The notes below the pieces were generated by a model. That model was not told the origin of the DNA and searched no databases. It saw only the letters and a list, made by a program, of their open reading frames with translations. Position numbers and translations under genes: made by a program. From Paenibacillus whitsoniae (lineage in GTDB: Bacteria > Bacillota > Bacilli > Paenibacillales > NBRC-103111), in the NCBI RefSeq assembly GCF_003955665.1, contig NZ_RXHU01000042.1, forward strand, positions 111,502 to 175,501: 64,000 bases of DNA, in the 5' to 3' direction. Of this stretch, positions 7,948-16,609 are shown in pieces; the first letter of the stretch is position 1, and each line of letters begins with the position of its first letter.

Positions 7948-9186
7948 ATGCACAAACGGGAATTCACAGCCGCAATGCTTATATCTTTTGTGATTGTCGG
8001 CATTATTGTATGCTTGCTTCTGTTTCCGCATGACGGGTTTCAAGCGGCCGTGCGCGGCGTTGCCATTTGGTGGGACGTGCTCTTCCCGGCCTTGTTTCCG
8101 TTCTTCGTCATTTCCGAAATTATGCTCGGCTTCGGCATCGTGCATTTTTTCGGAACGCTGCTCGATCCGATGATGCGGCCCGTGTTCCGCATTCCCGGCA
8201 TCGGCGGCTTCGTCATGGCGATGGGGTTCGCGTCCGGGTACCCGGTCGCTGCCAAGCTGACTTCCCAGCTGTGGGATCAAAAGCTGGTGAACCGCGAGGA
8301 AGGCGAACGGCTCGTCGCCTTCGTGACCAGCTCCGATCCGATTTTTCTGATCGGGGCTGTGTCCATCGGCTTTTTCCATGACGCGTCACTCGCCGGCATT
8401 CTGGCGGTCGCGCACTACGGCGGCTCGCTGCTGATCGGCCTCGGGATGCGGTTCCACGGCCGCAAATGCCCGGCAACGCCGCAGCCGCCTAGAGCCGGCG
8501 GCGGCATCGTAAGGCGCGCCTTTGCCGTGATGCATGCCGCCCGGCTCCAAGACAATCGGCCGATCGGCACGCTGCTCAGCGACGCGATTCTCCAATCGCT
8601 GCGGCTTATGTTTGTCGTCGGCGGGCTCGTCGTCTTTTTCTCCGTTGTCTTGACGATTCTGACGTCTGCGCAGGTCATGCACCTGTTTTACGTAGGGATC
8701 GCCGCCGCTCTGTCGTTCACGGGTCTCCCCAGCGAACTCTCGCAGGCGGTCATGAACGGGCTGTTCGAAGTGACATTGGGCGCGAAAGCCGCGGGTACAG
8801 CCCCCATGGATTTGGCGCTGTCCAGCAAAGTGGCGATCGGGGCGTTCATTTTATCCTGGGGCGGGCTTTCCGTCCATGCGCAAATCGTCAGCCTGCTCAG
8901 CCATACGAACATGCGCTATATCCCTTTTCTGACCGCCCGTTTCGCCCATGCGCTGGCTTCCTCTGCTATTGTTCTCCTCATTTGGGAGCCTATGCAGCGG
9001 TTCAGAGAACCACAGGCTGTTTTTATGCCGGCTTACGACCCAGGAGCCCCCGTGCTAAGCACGCTCAAGCTGATCGCCCCCGTCAGCGCTGCCGTCGCTG
9101 CCGTCGTTCTCGGAGTCATCATCGTTCTGTTCCTTGCATATTCCTTAGGGATGTTGGTGTATGAAAAGGTTGGAAAAACAAGATAA
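7948..9186 (+). CDS. ylbJ: sporulation integral membrane protein YlbJ
   Basis: A 412-aa polytopic membrane protein matching YlbJ, a nucleoside-transporter/gate-domain protein needed in the mother cell for normal spore formation in B. subtilis. Visible features are about eight hydrophobic segments, a GFASGYPVAAKL loop after the third segment and a second gate-like repeat in the C-terminal half (FILSWGGLSVHAQ). The start ATG follows AGAGGGGGGA. It is followed 67 bp later by the phosphorylase gene. It supports an endospore-forming host. Confidence 0.87.
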   Translation: MHKREFTAAMLISFVIVGIIVCLLLFPHDGFQAAVRGVAIWWDVLFPALFPFFVISEIMLGFGIVHFFGTLLDPMMRPVFRIPGIGGFVMAMGFASGYPVAAKLTSQLWDQKLVNREEGERLVAFVTSSDPIFLIGAVSIGFFHDASLAGILAVAHYGGSLLIGLGMRFHGRKCPATPQPPRAGGGIVRRAFAVMHAARLQDNRPIGTLLSDAILQSLRLMFVVGGLVVFFSVVLTILTSAQVMHLFYVGIAAALSFTGLPSELSQAVMNGLFEVTLGAKAAGTAPMDLALSSKVAIGAFILSWGGLSVHAQIVSLLSHTNMRYIPFLTARFAHALASSAIVLLIWEPMQRFREPQAVFMPAYDPGAPVLSTLKLIAPVSAAVAAVVLGVIIVLFLAYSLGMLVYEKVGKTR

Positions 9187-9253
9187 TAGGGGTAATTCAA
9201 AAAGATGGGTTACATCGTGATCAAAAGACGACTAGATGGGAGAGACAATAACT

Positions 9254-11818
9254 ATGGCAGCAGCCTTCCCTCAAGGGGCGAACGACATGCCCACAGCAAT
9301 ATCCCGCTTGCGCGAGCTTGCGTACAATGTTTGGTGGAGCTGGAACGACGATGCGCTGCAACTATTCGAACATATCGATCCAAAACGCTTTGCCGCGTCC
9401 GGCTACAATCCGGTGCGCCTTCTGAACGAGTTTGAGCCGGGTCAACTGGCATCTCTCAGCGAGAACGCTTCCTTCCTGGAGAGCTATCGGAAGGTCATGG
9501 CCCGATTCGACGACTACCTGCAGGGCGCATCGTGGTACAGCACCAACTATGAAAGCTCCAGCAACGCCCGCATCGCCTACTTCTCCGCCGAATTCGGTTT
9601 TCATGAATCCCTGCCGATCTACTCCGGCGGTCTCGGCATTCTAGCCGGCGATCATATCAAATCGGCGAGCGATCTCGGCATCCCGTTAATCGGGATCGGC
9701 CTCTTGTACAAGAAAGGCTATTTTACGCAAAAAATAGACGCACTCGGCAATCAGCAAAGCGAGATGGCGGCCTACGATTTTACGCAACTGCCGCTGCAGC
9801 CGGTGCTGCTGGACGATCGCCAACTTACGGTGTCGATACAGCTGCCGTTCCGCAGCATCACCCTGCTCGTGTGGTCGGTGCAGGTCGGGCGTACCCGGGT
9901 CTGCCTGCTCGACAGCGACCACGAGGCAAACGCGCCGGAGGACCGGGCCATTACGGCCCAGCTGTACGGCGGCGACCAGGATATGCGCATCGTGCAGGAG
10001 ATCGCCCTCGGCATCGGGGGGATCAAAGCGCTGCGTGCGCTGGGGGTTTTCCCGAACGTGTACCATATCAACGAGGGCCACGCGGCTTTTCTCACACTGG
10101 AACGACTCAAAGAGCTGATCCAGCTCGGGCTGCCGTTCCATGTAGCCGTTGAAACCGTGCGCTCGGCGACGGTGTTTACGACGCATACCCCGGTGCCGGC
10201 GGGGCATGACGCTTTTAACATCGGGATGGTGGAACATTATCTCGGTCCCTATTTCAGCGAAGTAGCTGCGCACAAGCAAGCGATTATCGCGCTCGGTCAG
10301 GATCAGAAGACCGGCCTGTTCAATATGACCCACCTGGCGATGAATACCGCTGGGCTCCGCAACGGTGTCAGCAAGCTGCACGGCCAGGTGTCGCGCGAAA
10401 TGTTCAAAGAATTCCACGGTCACACGGATGCGAATGAAGTCCCGATCGGTTCGATCACCAACGGCGTGCACCTTGACTCCTGGACCGCACCGGCATGGAA
10501 AGAGCTTTTTGATCGTTTTCTCCCGGGAACGTGGCGCGAGGAGCAGGCGAACACCCATCAATGGGCACAGGTCGAGGTCATTCCGGACGAATCGATCTGG
10601 AAGGTGCATATGCAGTTAAAAGAGCGGTTGATTACCTACGCGCGCAAAAACCTCGCTGCACAGCGAGCCCGCAACGGCGAGTCGCAGGAGCGGATTGACG
10701 AAGTGCGAGGCTACCTCAATCCAAGAGCGCTGACCATCGGGTTTGCTCGGCGTTTTGCGACCTACAAGCGGGCGAACATGATTTTCAACGATCTACATCG
10801 GCTAAAAAAATTGGTGAATGACCCGGATCGCCCGATCCAGCTCATTTTCGCGGGCAAGGCGCACCCCGCCGATTACCCGGGGCAGGATTTGATTCGCGAC
10901 ATTTACCGCATTTCGCAGATGAAGGAGTTTCTCGGGAAAATCGTCATCCTCGAAAACTACGATATTCATATGGCCCGCTATCTCGTGCAAGGCGTCGATG
11001 TGTGGCTCAATAATCCGCGCAGACCGCTGGAGGCGAGCGGAACCAGCGGCCAGAAGGCGGCGATGAACGGCGTCCTCAATTTCAGTGTGCTCGACGGCTG
11101 GTGGGAGGAAGGCTACAACGGCACGAACGGCTGGGCGATCGGATCGACCGGGCAGGCGGACTGGGCCCAACAGGAAAGGGAAAACACCCGATCCCTCTAC
11201 CATTTGCTCGAAAATGAAATCATTCCCCTCTACTACAACCAGGGGGCGCTGCCGCATCAATGGATCAGCCGGATGAAGCGTTCCATCCAGTCGCTAGCTC
11301 CGGTGTACAACACCCATCGGATGGTGCAGGATTACACCGTTCAGTCGTATTTGCCGACCGCTGAGCGCGCGACGCTGTTCGTTGCAAACCAGTACGATGT
11401 GGCGACCAAAGTCGCCGACTACAAGCAGTTCATTCGCAACAATTGGCATCAAGTCCGAATTTTGGCGATTGAGGACAAATTGCCGCCATCCTCCGAGGCG
11501 GAGATCAGCCCTTATGATGCCGCCCCTTCGACCAAGAAGGTCCGGGCGCACATCCATTTCGGCCCGATCTGGCCGCAGGATACGGCTGTTGAGATTATTT
11601 ATTACGAGGAAATTGACGAATCCTGGCACCAAAAAACGGTGCACATGGAACCCGTCGGCGAACTGATCGGGCAGGCGCAGTACTTCGAAGCTTCCATTCC
11701 CGGACATCTGTACCACGGTCCGCACTTCTCCATTCGTGTGCGGCCGATCTCGGCCAATTTTGCCCACTCGTTCGAGCTATCCTTAGTAACCAGCACGCTG
11801 GCCTGGCAGGAGGGCTAA
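9254..11818 (+). CDS. glgP: alpha-glucan phosphorylase (glycogen phosphorylase-like)
   Basis: An 854-aa enzyme of the alpha-glucan/maltodextrin phosphorylase type, which releases glucose-1-phosphate from alpha-1,4-glucans using pyridoxal phosphate. The PLP lysine is Lys601 in EASGTSGQKAAMNG, and the N-terminal NVWWSWN stretch is typical of the DUF3417-bearing branch. I start at the second ATG because GGGAGAG lies 9 nt upstream; an ATG six codons earlier has no ribosome site. There are no other glycogen genes nearby, so it may serve storage glycogen in sporulation or maltodextrin use. A terminator follows. Confidence 0.92.
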   Translation: MAAAFPQGANDMPTAISRLRELAYNVWWSWNDDALQLFEHIDPKRFAASGYNPVRLLNEFEPGQLASLSENASFLESYRKVMARFDDYLQGASWYSTNYESSSNARIAYFSAEFGFHESLPIYSGGLGILAGDHIKSASDLGIPLIGIGLLYKKGYFTQKIDALGNQQSEMAAYDFTQLPLQPVLLDDRQLTVSIQLPFRSITLLVWSVQVGRTRVCLLDSDHEANAPEDRAITAQLYGGDQDMRIVQEIALGIGGIKALRALGVFPNVYHINEGHAAFLTLERLKELIQLGLPFHVAVETVRSATVFTTHTPVPAGHDAFNIGMVEHYLGPYFSEVAAHKQAIIALGQDQKTGLFNMTHLAMNTAGLRNGVSKLHGQVSREMFKEFHGHTDANEVPIGSITNGVHLDSWTAPAWKELFDRFLPGTWREEQANTHQWAQVEVIPDESIWKVHMQLKERLITYARKNLAAQRARNGESQERIDEVRGYLNPRALTIGFARRFATYKRANMIFNDLHRLKKLVNDPDRPIQLIFAGKAHPADYPGQDLIRDIYRISQMKEFLGKIVILENYDIHMARYLVQGVDVWLNNPRRPLEASGTSGQKAAMNGVLNFSVLDGWWEEGYNGTNGWAIGSTGQADWAQQERENTRSLYHLLENEIIPLYYNQGALPHQWISRMKRSIQSLAPVYNTHRMVQDYTVQSYLPTAERATLFVANQYDVATKVADYKQFIRNNWHQVRILAIEDKLPPSSEAEISPYDAAPSTKKVRAHIHFGPIWPQDTAVEIIYYEEIDESWHQKTVHMEPVGELIGQAQYFEASIPGHLYHGPHFSIRVRPISANFAHSFELSLVTSTLAWQEG

Positions 11819-11854
11819 TCTCACAATTTGAAAAAAAAGCAGATAAGCCAAGCC

Positions 11855-11879
11855 AAAAGCCCCGTTTGGGGCTTTTCTT
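11855..11879 (+). terminator. rho-independent terminator after glgP
   Basis: AAAAGCCCC-GTTT-GGGGCTTTT followed by more T, 37 bp after the phosphorylase stop. Confidence 0.92.
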
Positions 11880-11964
11880 ATTAGCATGAATCCCTTATGA
11901 TGAATAGAGAATTTAGGTATTTTCATCATGAGTGTGCATGCAAATCTAACGACTTGGTGATGCT

Positions 11965-12642
11965 ATGGATTGGAAGAAGGCACAAGAATTGGCAGAATTT
12001 AAGCCGAACTCCGAGTGTCACTTGATCATTGTCGGTGAATCGAAAGACGGTCAGCCTTTCTGCTTCGAGGACAATTTTCTTATCGACAATATTTGCGATC
12101 ATTCGATTTCCGTTTGTTTGGAGCCGTTCATTTTGCTGCCTTTCGACAAACTGGAACATGTTTCCTTCGTTGAAATTTCGGTTAAGCATCGCGCCGTGCT
12201 ATACTATGCGTATGTCGACCTGCTGCAGCTCGAGCTTCGAAAGACCGTCTGCACACTCACCCTCTCCATTCCGGAAGAAGTGTATATGCACCAGAACCGC
12301 GAGCATCCGCGTGCCAAACTGTCCGTTCGCACGCCGATTACGCTGCGAGTCGCCGGCATTCGCGGCTTGTCCGCGCAGAAAGGCGTCGCTTTTACAGGCC
12401 AACTGCTCGACATCAGCGCCGGAGGGCTTTCTTTTGTGACCACCAACCGGGTGTTTCCTCCGCTCTATCTCGAATGCAGCTTTATGCTGCCGACGCTTAC
12501 TCTGCCCATCACGGCATACAGCGAAGTCGTCAGGGTGACGAACTTTAGTAGCGATTCTTACCGTGTGGCCGCGGCTTTTCGACTCACACCGGAATCCATT
12601 CTTCAAGAAATCGATACGTACTGCACTTTAGGAGGAACCTAG
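11965..12642 (+). CDS. PilZ-domain cyclic di-GMP receptor, YcgR-like
   Basis: A 225-aa soluble protein with an N-terminal YcgR-like beta domain (about 1-105) and a C-terminal PilZ domain. Both cyclic di-GMP-binding elements are present: RxxxR as R112-E-H-P-R116 and DxSxxG as D149-I-S-A-G-G154. It should therefore bind cyclic di-GMP, possibly made by the GGDEF protein encoded 6 kb upstream. Its stop directly abuts the nadK start, and the nadK ribosome site lies inside its last codons, so the two are translationally linked. The ATG has a weak ribosome site. Confidence 0.87.
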   Translation: MDWKKAQELAEFKPNSECHLIIVGESKDGQPFCFEDNFLIDNICDHSISVCLEPFILLPFDKLEHVSFVEISVKHRAVLYYAYVDLLQLELRKTVCTLTLSIPEEVYMHQNREHPRAKLSVRTPITLRVAGIRGLSAQKGVAFTGQLLDISAGGLSFVTTNRVFPPLYLECSFMLPTLTLPITAYSEVVRVTNFSSDSYRVAAAFRLTPESILQEIDTYCTLGGT

Positions 12643-13455
12643 TTGAAATATAACGTCATTGAACGAGGCGACGATATTTCCAAGGAGCTGACCGAACGGT
12701 TTAAAGCTCTCGCCGCTGCGCACGGAGTTATCCAGGACGAGCAGTCTCCGGACATTGTCCTGTCCATCGGCGGGGACGGCACGATGCTGCAAGCTTTTCA
12801 TCAATATGCGAGCCAGTTGGATCATATCGCATTCGTCGGTATTCATACCGGACATCTCGGTTTTTTTGCCGATTGGAAGCCTGCGGAGCTCGATCATCTC
12901 GCTTCCCTGATGTTCAGCGTCACCACACCGGAGGATTTGCCGATCGTCCAGTATCCCGTTGTGGAAATTGAAATTACGACCGAAACCGGTGTCGAAACCC
13001 ACCTGGCTCTGAACGAGTTCACGCTCCGCGGCATCGAGGTTTCGCTTGTCGCTCAGCTGCATATTAATGACGAATTGTTCGAAATGTTCCGCGGCGACGG
13101 CATCTGCATTTCTTCGCCGGCCGGCAGCACCGCTTATAACAAAAGCTTGGGCGGCGCCATGGTCCACCCTTCGCTCGAGGCCATCCAGATTGCCGAGATT
13201 GCTTCCATCAACAATCGGGTGTTCCGCACGCTCGGCTCCCCGATGATTTTGCCGAAGCATCACCATTGCGACATTTATCCGAAAGCGCATCAGAATATGC
13301 TGCTTTCCCTTGATCACAAATATATGCAGCGCAGCGACGTCGTCTCCATCCGCTGCCGGGTTGCCGGCAACGTGAAGGTCAAATTCGCCCGCTTCCGGCC
13401 GTTCCCGTTCTGGCTGCGAGTGCGCGAAGCGTTCGTCGGGCAGGCCAGCCAATAA
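12643..13455 (+). CDS. nadK: NAD kinase
   Basis: A 270-aa ATP-NAD kinase making NADP. The diagnostic GGDGT is at residues 43-47, and the second conserved block SPAGSTAYNKSLGGA follows mid-protein. Length is normal. The start is a TTG directly after the upstream stop, with AGGAGG about 7 nt before it. Coupling of nadK to a PilZ gene is a slightly unusual pairing. A bidirectional terminator separates it from yutD. Confidence 0.95.
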   Translation: MKYNVIERGDDISKELTERFKALAAAHGVIQDEQSPDIVLSIGGDGTMLQAFHQYASQLDHIAFVGIHTGHLGFFADWKPAELDHLASLMFSVTTPEDLPIVQYPVVEIEITTETGVETHLALNEFTLRGIEVSLVAQLHINDELFEMFRGDGICISSPAGSTAYNKSLGGAMVHPSLEAIQIAEIASINNRVFRTLGSPMILPKHHHCDIYPKAHQNMLLSLDHKYMQRSDVVSIRCRVAGNVKVKFARFRPFPFWLRVREAFVGQASQ

Positions 13456-13470
13456 CCGTGCGGAGCAAAC

Positions 13471-13520
13471 AAAAACACCCCACGCGACCTGAATCATCAG
13501 GCGTGCATGAGGTGTTTTTT
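13471..13520. terminator. bidirectional terminator, nadK / yutD
   Basis: AACACC pairs with GGTGTT and CACGC with GCGTG, flanked by five A on the left and seven T on the right, between convergent genes. Confidence 0.9.
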
Positions 13521-13535
13521 TGCTGAATCGGCAAG

Positions 13536-13865
13536 TTACACCGACGGCGAAGAAATCGCTTCAGCCGGCGTTTGCTGCTTGGGATTCGGTACGCGTTCGA
13601 TAATAAAATACGCGCAGCCGAAATTGCAATATTCGTTCAGGTAATCCTGCAACGCGGCAATGGAGGACTCCTTGGTCGCTTTCGGATGAGCTTCTTTGAA
13701 GAAGCCTCTCAGTCTCAACTGGTTATAGCCCCAGTCGCCCACGATATAATCGTAACGCTCCAGCACTTCGCTGTAGCGGTCTTTGAATACTTCGTAGTTC
13801 CAGCCGTTTTTATGATCGGTTACGAGCTCATAGGTTCGATTGGCAATATGAATCATCGTCGTCAA
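13536..13865 (-). CDS. yutD: YutD family protein
   Basis: A 109-aa protein matching the YutD (DUF1027) family of Firmicutes, with NGWNYEVFKDRYSEVLERYD, GDWGYNQLRLRGF and a C-terminal CNFGCAYF stretch. Function is not established. In B. subtilis yutD lies close to lipA and yunA, the same neighbourhood as here. The TTG start is preferred because AAAGGAG lies about 5 nt upstream; the ATG three codons later would be too far from it. It follows lipA on the same strand with a short gap. Confidence 0.85.
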   Translation of the reverse strand: MTTMIHIANRTYELVTDHKNGWNYEVFKDRYSEVLERYDYIVGDWGYNQLRLRGFFKEAHPKATKESSIAALQDYLNEYCNFGCAYFIIERVPNPKQQTPAEAISSPSV

Positions 13866-13904
13866 AAGCGCTCCTTTCCAAGAGGCATCCCATAGGCAGG
13901 ATGC

Positions 13905-14780
13905 TTATACCGTTGATGCGGCTTTCACTTGTTCATGCGCATGGTAAGAGCTGCGAACCAGCGGACCGGACTCCACATGCTTGAATCCGCGCTTCATGCC
14001 CTCTTCCTTCAGTTCAGCGAACTGTTCGGGCGTGTAGTATTTCGTTACCGCAAGATGCGTCGTGGATGGCTGCAAATACTGGCCGATCGTCATAATGTCG
14101 CAATCGACGGCACGAAGATCATCCATCGTCTGGAGCAATTCGTTCCATTCTTCACCGACGCCGATCATGATGCTGGACTTCGTCGGGATGCTCGGCGCAA
14201 TGCGCTTGGAGCGCTGCAGCAGCTCGAGCGAGCGGCGGTATTTCGCTTTGGACCGGACGCGGTCGGACATCCGTTCAACCGTTTCCATGTTGTGGTTCAA
14301 AATATCCGGCTTCGCTTCCAAAACAGTCGCGAGCGACTCCTCCCGGCCCAGAAAGTCCGGAATCAGCACTTCCACCGAGCACAGCGGCAGCTTGCGGCGG
14401 ATCGCTTTAATCGTCTCGGCGAAAATCATCGCCCCGCCGTCCGCCAGATCATCACGGGCAACGGAAGTGACGACGCAGTGGCGCAGCCCCATTTGCAGAG
14501 CGGCCTCCGCTACGCGTTCAGGCTCCTGCAGATCGAGCTCGGTCGGCAGCCCCGTTTTCACGGCACAGAAACGACAGGCGCGCGTACAAATATCGCCGAG
14601 AATCATGAACGTCGCCGTGCGGTTCGCCCAGCACTCATGGATATTCGGGCATTTGGCTTCCTCGCACACCGTATGCAGCGTTTTGGAACGCATCATGGAT
14701 TTGATTTCTTTAAAATTCTCATCGGTTCTGAGATTGATTTTCAACCAGTCTGGTTTTCTCTCTATCGGCTTGGTAGGCAC
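13905..14780 (-). CDS. lipA: lipoyl synthase
   Basis: A 291-aa radical SAM enzyme inserting two sulfurs into protein-bound octanoyl groups. Both iron-sulfur cysteine sets are intact: the auxiliary cluster as Cys39, Cys44 and Cys50 in [12 protein letters not shown], and the radical SAM triad Cys65, Cys69 and Cys72 in CTRACRFC. The conserved C-terminal [10 protein letters not shown] is present. It starts with GTG behind a GGCGGGG site. It is divergent from the lar genes across about 200 bp and probably cotranscribed with yutD. Confidence 0.97.
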   Translation of the reverse strand: MPTKPIERKPDWLKINLRTDENFKEIKSMMRSKTLHTVCEEAKCPNIHECWANRTATFMILGDICTRACRFCAVKTGLPTELDLQEPERVAEAALQMGLRHCVVTSVARDDLADGGAMIFAETIKAIRRKLPLCSVEVLIPDFLGREESLATVLEAKPDILNHNMETVERMSDRVRSKAKYRRSLELLQRSKRIAPSIPTKSSIMIGVGEEWNELLQTMDDLRAVDCDIMTIGQYLQPSTTHLAVTKYYTPEQFAELKEEGMKRGFKHVESGPLVRSSYHAHEQVKAASTV

Positions 14781-14981
14781 GTTAAATCCCCGCCTTTATA
14801 TATGGGTTTCTCAATAGAGCTATTATAACATGAATGAATGACAAAACAATCCACTTTGCCCGGCAGTTATGATACACTTACTAATAGCGCTTTTCGAAAG
14901 TTCCTCTAGTTTCGGAAAGTCGCCTAGATGGACCAGAAACAGCTCAACTTAGAGGATACGGCTGTATGGGAGGATAGAAAC
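14781..14981. promoter_or_regulatory. divergent promoter region, lipA / larE
   Basis: About 200 bp between divergent genes. It contains CTTTTCGAAAG and a following TTTCGGAAAG that could form a small hairpin in the larE leader, but I see no consensus promoter pair and no recognisable riboswitch. An in-frame ATG at 14928 lacks a ribosome site; GGGAGGA at about 14967-14974 sets the larE start at 14982. Confidence 0.4.
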
Positions 14982-15830
14982 ATGAGCATACAAGAAGCAA
15001 CACGCGAGAAAGACCGCAAGCTTGGCGAAATACTTAGAGGCATGGGCCGCGTCCTGGTCGCTTTTTCCGGGGGCGTGGACAGTACATTCGTGCTTAAGCG
15101 CGCGCAGCAGGAGCTGGGAGACCAGGTGCTGGCTGTGACAGCCGCTTCCGAAACATTTCCCTCGAGGGAGTTTGATGCGGCCGTACAATTGGCGGAGCAA
15201 TTCGGCGTCCGTTTGCATAGAACCGAAGTCAAGGAATTGGAGAACGCCAATTTCGTTGCCAACAACCCTGACCGCTGCTACCACTGCAAGACAGGGCTTT
15301 ATTCCCATTTGCAACATATTGCGAAAGAACTGGGCTATCCTTATATTCTGGACGGCTCCAACGTGGATGACCTAGGCGACTATCGACCGGGCCTCCAAGC
15401 CAAGAATGAACAAGGCGTCCGCAGCACGCTGCAGGAAGCCGGCCTGACAAAGGACGAAATCCGCGCGCTTTCCAAAGAGCTCGGCCTCAGCACGTGGAAC
15501 AAGCCGTCTTTTGCCTGCCTGTCTTCACGGATTCCTTACGGAACCATCATTGAAAAATGGAAAATCGACCAGCTGGACGAAGGCGAGTTTTTCTTGGCGC
15601 AGCTTGGTTTGTACCAGGTCCGTGTGCGTCACCACGATAAAATCGCCCGCATCGAAGTCATGCCGGATGAGATTATGAAAGTCGTTGAGCACCGCGAAGC
15701 CATTTATGACAAATTTACCAAACTCGGCTTTACTTATGTCACGCTCGACCTGCAAGGCTACCGCACCGGCAGCTTGAATGAAGTGCTCTCCAAAGAAACC
15801 AAAGATAAGGTGAAAGAAGCTTCCCTATGA
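14982..15830 (+). CDS. larE: LarE, sulfur transferase for the nickel-pincer cofactor
   Basis: A 282-aa PP-loop ATP-pyrophosphatase. The SGGVDS ATP motif is at residues 29-34, and the conserved PSFACLSSRIPYG block places Cys179 where LarE uses cysteine sulfur. A further RCYHC pair (Cys99, Cys102) could support an iron-sulfur-type LarE; that assignment is tentative. LarE sulfurates the pyridinium dicarboxylate made by LarB before LarC inserts nickel. The start is set by GGGAGGA. Its last codons overlap the larB start (ATGA), so the genes are coupled. Confidence 0.92.
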   Translation: MSIQEATREKDRKLGEILRGMGRVLVAFSGGVDSTFVLKRAQQELGDQVLAVTAASETFPSREFDAAVQLAEQFGVRLHRTEVKELENANFVANNPDRCYHCKTGLYSHLQHIAKELGYPYILDGSNVDDLGDYRPGLQAKNEQGVRSTLQEAGLTKDEIRALSKELGLSTWNKPSFACLSSRIPYGTIIEKWKIDQLDEGEFFLAQLGLYQVRVRHHDKIARIEVMPDEIMKVVEHREAIYDKFTKLGFTYVTLDLQGYRTGSLNEVLSKETKDKVKEASL

Positions 15831-16600
15831 TGGATTTAGACAAAATACTTAAGCTCGTTCAAACGGGCGATCTGGATGTTGAAGAAGCCAAAAAGCAACT
15901 TATCAAGGATGGCAGTTCAGGTCCTGCCAACCTTGACCTCGGCTTCGCGCAGCTCGACGTCGAGCGCGAGAAGCGGACAGGCTTCCCCGAAGTCATCTTC
16001 GGGGAAGGCAAGACCGCCGAGCAGATCGAGACGATCTTCCGGCGGCTGATGGAACATACCGACCGCGTGCTCGCTACGCGGGTCGATAGCGAGAAAGCCG
16101 CTCATGTTGTCGCGAACGTGGCAGGGGTTACCTACCACGAAACGGCGCGGGCGCTCACCTGGTTCAAGCGCCCGCTGCTCAAAGTGCACGACGGCTACAT
16201 CGCCGTCGTCTGCGCAGGCACCTCCGACCTCCCCGTGGCGGAGGAGGCTGCCTTGACCGCGGAATGCCTGGGCAGCCACGTCGAACGTATCTTCGACGTA
16301 GGCGTAGCCGGCATTCACCGGCTGTTCCGCCGGCTGGAACTCATTCGCGGTGCGAACGCGATTGTCGTCGTAGCCGGCATGGAAGGCGCGCTCGCCTCCG
16401 TCGTCGGCGGGCTGGTCGCGAAGCCGATCGTCGCGGTGCCGACGAGCATCGGCTACGGCGCCCACCTCGGCGGCGTCGCTCCGCTGCTGTCCATGCTGAA
16501 CAGCTGCTCGCCGGGCATCTCCGTCGTCAACATCGACAACGGCTTTGGCGCAGGCTACTACGCAGGACTCATCAACAAAAATATGTCGAAACGAGCGTGA
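15827..16600 (+). CDS. larB: LarB, carboxylase/hydrolase for the nickel-pincer cofactor
   Basis: A 257-aa PurE-related protein matching LarB, which carboxylates and hydrolyses nicotinic acid adenine dinucleotide, the first step to the Ni-pincer cofactor. Visible blocks are FPEVIFGEGKT near residue 60, VVCAGTSDLPVAEEAA mid-protein and the C-terminal PTSIGYGAHLGGVAPLLSML. The start overlaps larE by 4 bp and larC1 follows after 9 bp. Local GC is higher than in many neighbours. Confidence 0.93.
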   Translation: MMDLDKILKLVQTGDLDVEEAKKQLIKDGSSGPANLDLGFAQLDVEREKRTGFPEVIFGEGKTAEQIETIFRRLMEHTDRVLATRVDSEKAAHVVANVAGVTYHETARALTWFKRPLLKVHDGYIAVVCAGTSDLPVAEEAALTAECLGSHVERIFDVGVAGIHRLFRRLELIRGANAIVVVAGMEGALASVVGGLVAKPIVAVPTSIGYGAHLGGVAPLLSMLNSCSPGISVVNIDNGFGAGYYAGLINKNMSKRA

Positions 16601-16609
16601 TCAACCACC

